Shown: positions 53,721 to 62,902 of the stretch, in pieces | Numbering within the stretch: position 1 is the first letter of the stretch | Layout: every line of letters begins with the position of its first letter | Assembly: GCF_000959365.1 (NCBI RefSeq) | Contig: NZ_CP009556.1 | Coordinates: 1,488,001-1,552,000 of the forward strand | Direction: 5' to 3' | Length of the DNA stretch: 64,000 nt | Source: Burkholderia oklahomensis C6786 | GTDB lineage: Bacteria; Pseudomonadota; Gammaproteobacteria; Burkholderiales; Burkholderiaceae | The notes under the pieces: model-generated | What the model was told of the DNA's origin: nothing | The model's database searches: none | What the model saw: the letters and a program-made list of their open reading frames with translations, nothing else | Translations under genes and position numbers: made by a program

Positions 53721-54503
53721 ATGGCGAAGCTCGCTGCGCAGCATGTGTCCGTCGTCTACGAATCGCGCCGAGGCGCATTGACGGCGCTCGAGGAGGTGTC
53801 GATGTCGGTCGGCGGCGACGAGATCGTCGTCGCGCTCGGCGCATCCGGCTGCGGCAAGAGCACGCTGCTGTCATTGCTCGCGGGCTTTCAGCAGCCGACG
53901 TCGGGCCGCGTGACCGTCGACGGCGCGCCCGTCGCGGGACCGGGCGCCGATCGCGGGGTCGTGTTTCAGGACGATGCGCTGATGCCTTGGCTGAACGTGA
54001 TCGACAACGTCGCGTTCGGGCTGCGGATGCAGGGCGTCGGCCGCGACGCGCGCGACGCGCGTGCGCGCGAGGTGCTGCGGCTTGTGAAGCTCGCGGGCTT
54101 CGAGCAGCATCGGATCGACGAGATTTCGGGCGGGATGCGCCAGCGCGTCGGACTCGCGCGCGCGCTGGCCGCGGATCCGTCGTTTTTGCTGATGGACGAG
54201 CCGCTCGGCGCGCTCGACGCGTTGACGCGCGAGCACATGCAGACGCTGCTGCTCGACGTATGGCGCGCGACGGGCAAGGGGATCTTCCTGATCACGCACA
54301 GCGTCGAGGAAGCGGTGCTGCTCGCGACCGAGCTGCTGATCCTGTCGCCGCGGCCCGGACGGATCGTCGCGCGCCATTCGCTCGACTTCGCGCGGCGCTA
54401 CGCGGACGGCGAATCGATGCGTTCGATCAAGAGCGATCCGCGCTTCACCGAAATCCATCTCGCGCTCGTCGAGCAGTTGATGCGGGAAACCGAGGAGGTT
54501 TGA
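53721..54503 (+). CDS. tauB: Taurine ABC transporter ATPase
   Basis: A 260-residue ABC ATPase: Walker [12 protein letters not shown]-loop [14 protein letters not shown], signature [16 protein letters not shown], Walker [13 protein letters not shown] and H-loop [13 protein letters not shown]. The '[14 protein letters not shown]' pattern is typical of sulfonate/nitrate/taurine transporters. It follows tauA by 20 bases and ends against tauC. Confidence 0.93.
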   Translation: MAKLAAQHVSVVYESRRGALTALEEVSMSVGGDEIVVALGASGCGKSTLLSLLAGFQQPTSGRVTVDGAPVAGPGADRGVVFQDDALMPWLNVIDNVAFGLRMQGVGRDARDARAREVLRLVKLAGFEQHRIDEISGGMRQRVGLARALAADPSFLLMDEPLGALDALTREHMQTLLLDVWRATGKGIFLITHSVEEAVLLATELLILSPRPGRIVARHSLDFARRYADGESMRSIKSDPRFTEIHLALVEQLMRETEEV

Positions 54504-54505
54504 CT

Positions 54506-55363
54506 TTGGCCGCGACCGAACAGAATCCCAATCTCACGTTGGCGCTGCCGGCGGCGGGCACGGGCTCGGACAAGGCGCCGCGCGAGCGCCGCAGGCCGCG
54601 CGTGCATGCGGGCCACGCGGCCGCGATCGCGACGTGGGCCGCGCTCGTCGGCGGCTGGTGGCTCGCGGCGCGCTTCGAATGGGTGTCGGCCGCGCTGCTG
54701 CCGAGCCCCGAGGCGGTGCTGCGCAAGCTCGTCACGCTGAGCACCGAAGGCTTCGACGACGCGACGCTCGGCCAGCACTTGTTCGCGAGCCTGTCGCGGA
54801 TGGCGGCGGCGTTCGCGCTCGCGATCGCGACCGCGATTCCGGTAGGCATCCTGATTGCGACGAACCGGATCGTGCGCGGCGTCGTCGATCCGATCGTCGA
54901 GTTCTACCGGCCGATTCCGCCGCTCGCGTACTTGCCGCTGATGGTCGTCTGGTTCGGGATCGGCGATACGTCGAAGATCCTGCTGATCTATCTGACGATG
55001 TTCGCACCGCTGACGATCGCGACCGCCGCGGGCGCGAATGGGGTATCGGCGAGCCGCTTGCGCGCGGCCGCGTCGCTTGGCGCGACGCGCTTCAAGCTGT
55101 TGCGCCACGTCGTGCTGCCGAGCGCGCTGCCGGACATCCTGACGGGCGTGCGCATCGCGCTCGGCGCGGGCTGGTCGACGCTCGTCGCGGCCGAGCTGAT
55201 CGCGGCGACGCGCGGACTCGGCTTCATGGTGTATTCGGCGTCGCGCTTCCTCGTGACGGACGTCGTCGTCGCGGGGATTCTCGTGATCGGCGCGATCGCG
55301 CTCGCGCTGGAGATCGGGCTGCGCGCGTTGCAGCGGCGATTGACGCCGTGGCGGGCCGAATAG
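54506..55363 (+). CDS. tauC: Taurine ABC transporter permease
   Basis: A 285-residue permease with about six membrane helices and the EAA-type loop AAASLGATRFKLLRHVVLPS. The likely start is TTG at 54506, because AGGAGG (54493-54498) lies 7 bases before it and no ATG or GTG fits; TTG at 54500 is a second option. It closes the tauABC operon. Confidence 0.88.
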   Translation: MAATEQNPNLTLALPAAGTGSDKAPRERRRPRVHAGHAAAIATWAALVGGWWLAARFEWVSAALLPSPEAVLRKLVTLSTEGFDDATLGQHLFASLSRMAAAFALAIATAIPVGILIATNRIVRGVVDPIVEFYRPIPPLAYLPLMVVWFGIGDTSKILLIYLTMFAPLTIATAAGANGVSASRLRAAASLGATRFKLLRHVVLPSALPDILTGVRIALGAGWSTLVAAELIAATRGLGFMVYSASRFLVTDVVVAGILVIGAIALALEIGLRALQRRLTPWRAE

Positions 55364-55555
55364 CGCGGCTTGCGGGTGGAGATCGATTCGCGCACGATCG
55401 CGTGCGGCGCGGTGTCGTGACAGGCGGGCGCAGCGAGCGCGAAGACTCGTCGATGCCCGTGGCCGTGGCGCGTCGGCCGATCGCGATGACGGGCGCCGCC
55501 GTGCGCCGTCGTCTTCTCGATCGACGGCGAACGGCTAAGCCGCACATCGCATCGC

Positions 55556-56881
55556 TCAATGCGCGTCGTGCCGCCGGCCGCCGACGATCGGCGTCGCCGA
55601 GCCGTGCGTCGCCGATGCTTCGGATGACGAAGCACGCAAGCGGCGCGCCCTGAAGATCGCGCAGCCCTTCGACGACAGATCGAGCAGGAACGACTTCAGC
55701 GCGTTCTCGCCGGGGATCGGATTGCGGCCCTTGCCGATCCGATGGAGCTGCCGCGTGTACCAGGTGACTTCGAGCGAGCCGAGATCGTCGAAATATCTGA
55801 TACCGGTGCTGAGCGGCTTCACGCGGTGCCGGGTCTCCTCGCCGCGCAGCAGGCGCGCGGGCGCGTCGGGCTCGATCGCGAGAATGCGGCCGAGGCCGAT
55901 CAGATCGAGCGCGCCGTCGCGCAGCGGCGCTTCCATGCCGGCAAGGCTGCGGAACCCGCCCGTGACCATCAGCGGCACGTCCACTTCGGCGCGCACCTTT
56001 TCGGCGAATTCGAGGAAATACGCCTCGCGCGCAATCGTCGACGTCTTGCGGTCGCCGCGCTGCATCACGGGTTCCTCGTAGGTGCCGCCGGAAATTTCGA
56101 TCAGGTCGATGCCGGCTTTAGAGAGCGCGCGGATTACGTCGAGCGATTCGTCTTCGGTGAAGCCGCCGCGCTGGAAATCGGCGGAATTGAGCTTGATGCC
56201 GATCGGAAAGTCCGGACCGACCCGGCGCCGCACTTCTTCGTACACCGCGAGCACGAAGCGCCGGCGATTCTCGGCGCTGCCGCCCCATTCGTCGGTGCGC
56301 CGGTTGTGCTGCGGCGACAGGAACTGGTTGATCAGATAGCCGTGCGCGCCGTGCAGTTGAACGCCGGTGAAGCCGGCCTTCTGCGCGATCGCGGCGGCCG
56401 TCCCGTAGCGGCGGATCAGGTTCTCGATCTCCGCGCCCGTCAGTTCGCGCGGCACGAGAAAATAGCGGGAGAGCTTCGGCCCGAAGCCGATCGCGGACGG
56501 CGCGACCGTCTCCGCATTGAGCCCGCGCATCGCCTGCTTGCCCGGATGGTTGATCTGCATCCAGAACTCGCTGCCGTGCGCCTTGCCGGCCGCCGCCCAT
56601 TCGCGCAGCTTCGGCAGGTCGCGCTCGTCTTCGATCACGACGTTGCCGGGCTCGCCGAGCGCCTTGCTGTCGATCATCACGTTGCCGGTGACGAGCAGCC
56701 CCGCACCTGAATTCGACCAGCGCCGGTACAGCGCGATCAAGTGCGGCGTCACGCGGCCGTCGTGGCCGCAGAGCGCTTCGCTCAGCGCCGATTTCGCGAG
56801 GCGATTCTTCAGCACCGTGCCGTTCGGCAAGGTGAGCGGCTGCGCGAGCGATGGGCCCGCAACGGGATTGGGACGGGACAT
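55556..56881 (-). CDS. NADH:flavin oxidoreductase (old yellow enzyme family)
   Basis: A 441-residue FMN-binding TIM-barrel protein. Blocks: LPNGTVLKNRLAKSALSEAL, QINHPGKQAM, GVQLHGAHGYLINQFLSPQH (active-site His and Asn), NRRTDEWGGSAENRRRF and LMVTGGFRS, then LDLIGLGR. It reduces an electron-poor alkene or related substrate with NAD(P)H; which one is unknown. The carboxy tail (last ~40 residues, Ser/Ala/His-rich) is longer than usual. It stands alone with an inverted repeat upstream. Confidence 0.88.
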   Translation of the reverse strand: MSRPNPVAGPSLAQPLTLPNGTVLKNRLAKSALSEALCGHDGRVTPHLIALYRRWSNSGAGLLVTGNVMIDSKALGEPGNVVIEDERDLPKLREWAAAGKAHGSEFWMQINHPGKQAMRGLNAETVAPSAIGFGPKLSRYFLVPRELTGAEIENLIRRYGTAAAIAQKAGFTGVQLHGAHGYLINQFLSPQHNRRTDEWGGSAENRRRFVLAVYEEVRRRVGPDFPIGIKLNSADFQRGGFTEDESLDVIRALSKAGIDLIEISGGTYEEPVMQRGDRKTSTIAREAYFLEFAEKVRAEVDVPLMVTGGFRSLAGMEAPLRDGALDLIGLGRILAIEPDAPARLLRGEETRHRVKPLSTGIRYFDDLGSLEVTWYTRQLHRIGKGRNPIPGENALKSFLLDLSSKGCAIFRARRLRASSSEASATHGSATPIVGGRRHDAH

Positions 56882-57398
56882 GTCGTGACGCTCCGGTTAG
56901 GTCGACGGTCAATTATCCATCGATTAATGTTACATCGTTGGATGTATTTATTGGATCGTAGGTTCAAAATCAGAACTGAGTCAAGGCATCATGCTGCGGA
57001 TATTAATGGGGTCCGGATAAAATGACGGAGCTGGGACTGGCCGGCATGGACGCATCGGCACGGCGGGCCTGCACTGGCGGCGCGGGTGAGACCGGCGGCG
57101 CGCGGCCGGCGGCGGCGCGAACGCCGGCGTGCCGGCGAATGAAGACTCCCGAGACGATGAGCGCCGAGCGCCCGGCAAGACCGGCTGCCTCGCGGCCAGC
57201 CGGTCGAGGCTGTGGCCGTGGCGCACAGCCGGCGAAACTGGCGAGGGCCGTCCGATCCGCGGCGCACGGCCTCGGCGGACATCCGCGCGGCGCCGAACGG
57301 CGAGCGACAAGGCGAGTGCTCGCGTCGGACGTCGGACATGGCGAAAGCGGCGAAATCGGCAAAAACGACAAGACGCGCGTCTCACCCCGGCGCGCGCG
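56882..57398. other. Intergenic stretch upstream of the old-yellow-enzyme gene
   Basis: About 520 bases. The left part (56890-57010) is AT-rich, contains the inverted repeat listed separately, and should hold the oxidoreductase promoter. The right part has only arginine-rich open frames on both strands, and no gene is supported. Confidence 0.4.
56915..56943 (-). promoter_or_regulatory. Inverted repeat upstream of the oxidoreductase gene
   Basis: ATCCATCGAT (56915-56924) and ATCGTTGGAT (56934-56943) form 10-base arms with one mismatch and a 9-base spacer, 34 bases before the start codon. Size and place fit a repressor operator (for example TetR or LysR type). No regulator gene is adjacent. 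Confidence 0.5.
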
Positions 57399-58007
57399 TC
57401 AATGCATGGACATGCACGACGCGCACTGCATTCGGCCGAACGGCGCGAACGCGAGGCGCGGCAATTCGACCGAGCACGCGGAGATGCTGCCGCCAGCGAA
57501 CGGCGCCGTGTTGCCGAGGCGCTGCAGCGCGAATCCCGCGCGCCGGTACAGGCGCTCGATCGACAGCGACGTCACGCCGACCACGCGCGTCGCGCCGAGC
57601 GATGCGGCCACCGCAAGCACCGACGGAAAGAAATCCATCCCGAGCGGCTGGCGCTCGGTCGCGCGGCGGCGCCGGCGCGATGCGGCGAAGCGCGACATTT
57701 CCCAGACCGTCGGCGACTGCGGCGCGGGCGCCGAGCCGAGCAGATGCGGAAACACGTCGCGAAGCAGATACGGGCCCGTCGTCGGCAGCAGTCGCGCATA
57801 ACCGCATACTCGACGCGCGTCGTCGAGCGCGACGACGTGGATCGTCGACGGACCGTCGAACTCGTCCCATTCCGCATGATCGTCGCGCGCGTGGGCCGCG
57901 ATCGTCCAGCCGAGCCGGCGGACGAACACGTCGTAGCGATACGCGCCGAGATCGGCCTGAACGTGCGGCGGCAGTTCGTTCAATCGGCCGGCGATGATGT
58001 ATGACAT
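57399..58007 (-). CDS. bpsI3: LuxI-family N-acyl-homoserine lactone synthase
   Basis: A 202-residue synthase with the family's invariant residues: YRYDVFVRRLGWTI (Arg, Phe, Trp), EWDEFD (two Asp), CGYARLLPTTGPYLL (Arg) and VWEMSRFA (Glu, Arg). It makes an acyl-homoserine lactone from S-adenosylmethionine and acyl carrier protein. Gene context recalls the third quorum-sensing system of the pseudomallei group (BpsI3/BtaI3/BmaI3), for which 3-hydroxyoctanoyl-homoserine lactone has been reported. That assignment rests on memory of gene order, so the symbol is tentative. GGAGAA lies before the start. Confidence 0.9.
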   Translation of the reverse strand: MSYIIAGRLNELPPHVQADLGAYRYDVFVRRLGWTIAAHARDDHAEWDEFDGPSTIHVVALDDARRVCGYARLLPTTGPYLLRDVFPHLLGSAPAPQSPTVWEMSRFAASRRRRRATERQPLGMDFFPSVLAVAASLGATRVVGVTSLSIERLYRRAGFALQRLGNTAPFAGGSISACSVELPRLAFAPFGRMQCASCMSMH

Positions 58008-58311
58008 GGCGCTTCGTTCTCCGATGGATCGATCGTCGGCGTGAAGATAAGGCGCATGCGATCGCGTGTGACCGGTGATGGTTGAGCGGCGCGTGCGTCG
58101 TCGTGACGACGATCCGGCTATGCACCGCACGCGCCCCGCATACGAACGCGACATGTCCTCGCCGCCGCATGGCGACGATGATGACGGCGTTCGGGATGGC
58201 GTCCGACGCGGCTCGATCAGGATTCCGATGCAATCGGCCGATCGCGTCGCGTCGGCGTGCGACGCGGCGGGCATGACGGACGGCGCTAACGCATCCGGAT
58301 GAAAGGTGAAT
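58008..58311. other. luxR-luxI intergenic region
   Basis: About 300 bases expected to hold the luxI promoter. I searched for a CTG-N10-CAG type lux box and found no convincing one. Open frames here are not protein-like. Confidence 0.4.
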
Positions 58312-59088
58312 TCATGGAAAGATCAGCCCTTGTCGCGTCGCCTTCACGGCGGCGAACGTGCGGCTGCGCGTGTTGAGCTTCTCCATCGCGTTCTCGATGT
58401 GGAAGTCGACCGTGTACTTGGAGATGTCGAGCATGTTCGCGATGACCCACGACGACTTGCCGCGCGCGACCCAGGTCAGGCATATCTGCTCGCGATCCGT
58501 CAGGTGGACGGAAGGCGGAATGGGGCGGCTCGTCCGCATGCTCTGGAATTGCAGATGGAACTGCATGCCGAGCAGATAAGCGTTGCGCCATTTCGCTTCG
58601 GCGTCGTGCGTCGGCGCGGTGCCGGACAGATTGATCAGCAGCACGTGGCCGAGCGGCTGATGCAGCGGAATGCTGATGCCGTTGTCGAGGCCCGCGTCCT
58701 CCGCTTCCATCAGCAGATGCCGTTCGCGCAGGTTTGACGTCGCGACGTCGCTCCACGAGAACGGCGTGCTGTACCGGAACGCCGCGCGAGGGATGGGATC
58801 GATGTCGAAGTAGTCGTTGCGCGTGTAATGCTCGACCCATTCGGACGGGTAGTGCAGCGAGACGACGTTGACCGACGCGGAATGCGACGCGCCCGACAGC
58901 TCGACGATCGCATGATGCTGATAGCCGATCTGCAGCGCCGCCTGCCTGAAAGTCTCGATCAGCGTGCGGACGTCGCGCGATTCCGGCAAGGCGGCGGAGA
59001 ACATCGGTGTCGAAGCGCTTTCTCCAGACGACGATCCCGCACCGTCGTCCCCACCTGTTCGATATTCGCGTTGAAGCAGCCTGCTCAA
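58312..59088 (-). CDS. bpsR3: LuxR-family quorum-sensing regulator
   Basis: A protein of up to 258 residues. The amino-terminal lactone-binding domain has the conserved Trp, Tyr, Asp and Pro (EWVEHYTRNDYFDIDPI) and PFSW. The carboxy HTH is LTDREQICLTWVARGKSSWV through YTVDFHIENAMEKLN. It lies 304 bases upstream of luxI on the same strand, the expected partner. The start is uncertain: TTG at 59088 follows a GGGGG run, while ATG at 59004 gives 230 residues, closer to the family length. Confidence 0.88.
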   Translation of the reverse strand: MSRLLQREYRTGGDDGAGSSSGESASTPMFSAALPESRDVRTLIETFRQAALQIGYQHHAIVELSGASHSASVNVVSLHYPSEWVEHYTRNDYFDIDPIPRAAFRYSTPFSWSDVATSNLRERHLLMEAEDAGLDNGISIPLHQPLGHVLLINLSGTAPTHDAEAKWRNAYLLGMQFHLQFQSMRTSRPIPPSVHLTDREQICLTWVARGKSSWVIANMLDISKYTVDFHIENAMEKLNTRSRTFAAVKATRQGLIFP

Positions 59089-59814
59089 TTTGCATGCCCC
59101 CGTTATTGAAAATCAAGACTTTCGAAAGTGTCGTGTACCGGGTTGGGGACGCGTCGCCAATGAAAATCGGATAACGCAATGACGTTGAAATTGTCCGGAA
59201 ATAATATCAAATGTAATAACGATTGCAAGAGCGGCGTTCGGATAATCGGTGATTCATTTTGCGGTGACGTTCGATATTTTTATCTCGATACCCCAGGTGT
59301 TTTTCGCTGTCTGCAACGATCCGGCCCGTGTAAGGGCGGGGTTCGGCCCGTTCGATACGGTGCCGGGAATTTAAACCGCCGGTGCGATGCAATAGGCGAG
59401 TTCATTTCGTTTTTGCGTAGACGAAATTTTTGTGCGAGCCGAGTAAGTGCCGCATCGTTTCGAGAAATCGCTGTCAGCAGGGAATGGTATCGAGTGAATA
59501 TTCGAACGGATTCGGGTTTATTAGATGTGCGGTAAATTCTTGTTTTCGTCTGGGAATGACGCGCGAATATATTCGTGGCGGAACGGAAACCGGCGCCGGG
59601 AGATGATTCGGCCGAAAGCGGGCGCGCGGCCGCCGGGCGCTCGTGGACGTGGGCGCGGCAAATTCAGCGCAGCGCACCGAGCGGGCGAAACGCGGTTGTA
59701 AGCCAAGGCCGCCGCATCGTGCGCGCGAGCTGCGCGGGACGGGTGCCGGCGGCGCGGCAGGGTCGACCTGAAGCGCCGCGCGCCGGTCGACCGCCTCGTA
59801 CGGCCGGCCCGCCG
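59089..59814. other. AT-rich region upstream of luxR
   Basis: About 725 bases. The part from 59100 to 59560 is much more AT-rich than the window average. An open frame at 59179-59535 (plus) exists, but with no ribosome-binding site and odd composition I do not call it. It contains the palindrome at 59118-59129. The end nearest the acyl ligase is GC-rich and featureless. Confidence 0.45.
59118..59129. promoter_or_regulatory. Perfect 12-base palindrome upstream of luxR
   Basis: ACTTTCGAAAGT lies 29 bases before the TTG start of luxR (113 before the ATG option). It is a plausible regulator-binding site. It does not match the usual lux-box ends, so self-regulation is only a possibility. Confidence 0.4.
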
Positions 59815-61422
59815 TCAATGCGTTTCGACGAGGTTCGCCGCATCCGCGCGCAACGCGACGCGGTCGAATTTCCCGTTCGGGTTGCGCGGCAGCGACGCGC
59901 GCGCCGCGATCGCATGCGGCACCATGTACGGCGGCAGTCGCTTCGCGCACCACGCGCGCAGCGCGTCGGGCGTGAACGAGTCCGCGGACAGCGGCACGAC
60001 GACGAGCGTGATCGCCTCGCCGAGCTCGTCGTGCGGCACGCCGAGCGCGACGGCCTCGGCGACGAGTCCGCTCGCGTGCGCGACGTCTTCGATCTCTTCC
60101 GGGCTGATCCGGTAGCCGGAGCTCTTGATCTGCGCATCGTTGCGGGAGACGAAATAGAGGAATCCGTCGTCGTCGCGGCGCACGAGATCGCCCGACCAGA
60201 CGGCCGTCTCACGCTGCGCGCCGCCTGGCCTTGCCTCGGGCGACGGCCGATAGCGGAGCGCGGTGCGCGCCGGATCGTTCCAGTAGCCGAGCGTCACGCA
60301 CGCGCCGACGTGAACGAGCTCGCCGACCTCGTTCGGCGCGCATGGCGCGCCGTCCTCGCGCACGACGAGGATTCGCGCGTTCGGCACCGCCTTGCCGATC
60401 GAATCGGGCCGGCGATCGACTTCGGCGGGATCGAGATAGGTCGAGCGGAAAGCTTCAGTGAGCCCGTACATCAGATATGGCAGTGCATGCGGAAAGAGGC
60501 CGCGCAGCGCGCGCAACACCGGTTGCGGCATGTGGCCGCCCGTATTCGCGAAATAGCGCAGCCGCGCGCGTGCGTCGTCGGGCCACGCGGCGCGCGAGAG
60601 CTGGATCCAGAGCGGCGGCACGCCCGCGAAGCCGGTGATCCGCTCGCGCCGGCAGATGTCGACGACGTCCGCCGGCATCAGATAGTTGACGAGCACGGCC
60701 GTTGCGCCCGCGGCCCATGCGGTCGTCAACTGGCTGAGGCCGGCGTCGAAGCTGAGCGGCAGCGCCGCGAGAATGCGGTCCGCCGTCGTGTGACGCAGAT
60801 AGTGCGCGACGCTCCATGCGCCTTCGAGCAGATTGCGATGACTGACCATCACGCCTTTCGGGCGGCCGGTCGAGCCGGACGTGTAAAGGAGCGCGGCGAG
60901 ATCGGCATCGATCGTGTCGGTTTGCAGCGACGCCGCCGCGCTTGCGTGAGCACTCGCGGCACCCTCGGGCGGCGCGTCAGCTTGCGTCCATCGCAGATAC
61001 GTCGTGCGCGAGGACGGCATCGGCGCTTGCGTCTTCGCATCGGTCAGGATCACGTACGGAATGGTCGCGAGCGCGTCGTCGCCGAGAATCCGTGCGCGCA
61101 GCGACGACGTGACGATGCAGCGTGCTCCGCTGTCGGTGAGGATGTGACTGACCTGATCGGGCTTGAGGATCGGATTGATCGGCACGAACACGACGCCTGC
61201 GGCGGCCGCGCCGAGCATCGCGACGACGGCCTCGGCGCGCTTGTCGAGAAAGATCGCGAGCCGCTCGCCTGGCGCGATCTCGAGCGCTTGCAGCCGCTCG
61301 GCGAATGACAGGCTCTGCGCGGCGAGTGCGCGATAGGTGAGCCGGGTGTCGTCGGCGACTAGCGCCTCGGCATCCGGTGTGCGGGATGCCGCTTGTTCGA
61401 CCAGATCGAAGAAATTACGCAT
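59815..61422 (-). CDS. AMP-forming acyl-CoA/acyl ligase
   Basis: A 535-residue adenylate-forming enzyme: P-loop LLYTSGSTGRPKGVMVSH, LPLSFDAGLSQLTTAWAAGA, YGLTEAFRSTYLDP, WSGDLVRRDDDGFLYFVSRN with DAQIKSSGYRISPEEIE, and the catalytic Lys in PRNPNGKFDRVAL. It activates a carboxylic acid as acyl-AMP and passes it to CoA or a carrier. The layout resembles the acyl ligases associated with exosortase loci, but no exosortase gene is present here. Start at 61422, where family sequence begins (MRNFFDLVEQAA); GGAGGTGG precedes it. No carrier protein or synthase lies next to it. Confidence 0.87.
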   Translation of the reverse strand: MRNFFDLVEQAASRTPDAEALVADDTRLTYRALAAQSLSFAERLQALEIAPGERLAIFLDKRAEAVVAMLGAAAAGVVFVPINPILKPDQVSHILTDSGARCIVTSSLRARILGDDALATIPYVILTDAKTQAPMPSSRTTYLRWTQADAPPEGAASAHASAAASLQTDTIDADLAALLYTSGSTGRPKGVMVSHRNLLEGAWSVAHYLRHTTADRILAALPLSFDAGLSQLTTAWAAGATAVLVNYLMPADVVDICRRERITGFAGVPPLWIQLSRAAWPDDARARLRYFANTGGHMPQPVLRALRGLFPHALPYLMYGLTEAFRSTYLDPAEVDRRPDSIGKAVPNARILVVREDGAPCAPNEVGELVHVGACVTLGYWNDPARTALRYRPSPEARPGGAQRETAVWSGDLVRRDDDGFLYFVSRNDAQIKSSGYRISPEEIEDVAHASGLVAEAVALGVPHDELGEAITLVVVPLSADSFTPDALRAWCAKRLPPYMVPHAIAARASLPRNPNGKFDRVALRADAANLVETH

Positions 61423-62000
61423 GGTTCCACCTCCGTTTCGAATCACGGGCGGCGCACGTCGAGCGATGTTGCGAGGCTTTCGGTGGCTAACGACCGTCGC
61501 GCGAACGCGGCCGATCCTGGCTGCCGGAAAGAGTAGCGAATAGGCGGCGCATGCGGCGGCCTTGCAACGAGGTAAATTGGCGAATTGGGTGATGCCGAAC
61601 ATTGGCGTGCGCGATCGATGCGTTTTCGACGTCGCGCTAGCACACGCGAAACATGAATGCGTCGCTGTGGAGGAGACTGTCTGCTCGACGTTATCGTCAA
61701 TTGTCCTGATGAATTTCGTCTCGCAACGCAAGCAAGCCTTTCAATTCGGTTGCATGTGTAGCATGCACGGACGTGTCGGATGATCGAGCGGCGCCCGGCG
61801 GCACGATGATCGAATCGTGCGTGTGAACATGGATTCACTCTTGCTCGTCGAATTGCATGGTCGATGCCTGTGCAGTGCGACAGATGGATGCATGCGCAAC
61901 CATTTCGTTCGTCACGGCTGCTTTGCCGCGCGAGAAGAGTGTGGCGAATGCGAATCGGCGTGCGTTGCCCGTAAGGGCGCGCGTCTCGCTGCGTCCGGCG
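61423..62000. other. Intergenic stretch
   Basis: About 580 bases between the acyl ligase start and the end of the oxygenase gene, moderately AT-rich around 61560-61760. No frame has protein-like sequence with a ribosome-binding site. No repeats noted. Confidence 0.4.
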
Positions 62001-62783
62001 TCACAGTGCGTCGTGAAAGATGATCCCGAGCGTGTGTCGCTGCCCGGCATGCAAGCGGCTCACGCCATGCCGCAGATTCACCCGATATGCGCCGCGCGCG
62101 CCTTGCACGGGGCGATGATGCACGGCGAAGATCACCGCATCGCCTTGCGCGAGCGGCACGACGTCCACGCGTGACTGCATGCGCGGCCGTTGTTCGGTGA
62201 TGACGAACTCGCCACCCGCGAAATCGACGTCCGGCTCGGACAGCAGGATCGCCGCCTGCAGCGGAAATACGTGCTCGCCGTACAGATCCTGATGCAGGCA
62301 GTTGTAATCGCCTTCGCGGTAACGCAGCAGCAACGGCGTCGGACGCAGCTGACCCGCGGCATGGCAGCGCTCGATGAACCGGGCGTGCTCGACGGGGAAG
62401 CGTGCATCGATGCGCATCAGCGTGTTCCAGCGGTTCGCGATCGGCGCGAGATGCGGGTAGAGCGCAGTGCGCAGCGCGTGTATCACGCGCGGCAGCGGGT
62501 AACCGAAATACTTGTATTCGCCGCGGCCGAAACCGTGGCGCGCCATCGTCACACGGCTGCGGAACAAGTCGTCGCGCGCATAGAGCGCGGCGAGCGCTTC
62601 GCACGTGCGGCGCGCGAGCAGCCCGCGAACGATCGCGCGGCCGTCGCGGTCGAGATCCTGTTCGATCGACTGCCACGCGAGCGCGTCGATCCGCTGCGCA
62701 AGCGCCGCTTCGCGCGACGCGAAGGCCGGCGTTTCGTCGTGCGTCCGAGCGGCCGCCGCGGATGGTTCGAACGTCGTATTCAT
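62001..62783 (-). CDS. 2-Oxoglutarate/Fe(II)-dependent oxygenase (prolyl hydroxylase-like)
   Basis: A 260-residue enzyme. The iron triad is His-x-Asp in NCLHQDLYGEHVFPLQA and a distal His in YRVNLRHGVSRL, whose following Arg would bind 2-oxoglutarate. LLRYREGDYN, VDFAGGEFVITEQRP and GDAVIFAVHHRPVQG are typical of the prolyl 4-hydroxylase-like subgroup. The substrate is unknown. Start at 62783 (MNTTFEPSAAA); AGGAAG lies upstream. Confidence 0.85.
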   Translation of the reverse strand: MNTTFEPSAAAARTHDETPAFASREAALAQRIDALAWQSIEQDLDRDGRAIVRGLLARRTCEALAALYARDDLFRSRVTMARHGFGRGEYKYFGYPLPRVIHALRTALYPHLAPIANRWNTLMRIDARFPVEHARFIERCHAAGQLRPTPLLLRYREGDYNCLHQDLYGEHVFPLQAAILLSEPDVDFAGGEFVITEQRPRMQSRVDVVPLAQGDAVIFAVHHRPVQGARGAYRVNLRHGVSRLHAGQRHTLGIIFHDAL

Positions 62784-62902
62784 CGGCGCTTCCTCGCTGC
62801 ATCGTGAATGGGTCGATGCGGCGAGTCTAGCGGCACGGCCGACACGATACGCTCCGAATCTTGCGCTGCAATCCGGCGGCGCGGCGGCGCGCATGCACGG
62901 CG

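Noticed and set aside
58008..58311. A lux box upstream of luxI
   Set aside because: Loosely palindromic sequences such as that near 58036 do not match the CTG-N10-CAG pattern well enough.
59179..59535. A 118-codon plus-strand open frame upstream of luxR
   Set aside because: No ribosome-binding site, unusual cysteine/arginine composition and no family resemblance in an AT-rich region.
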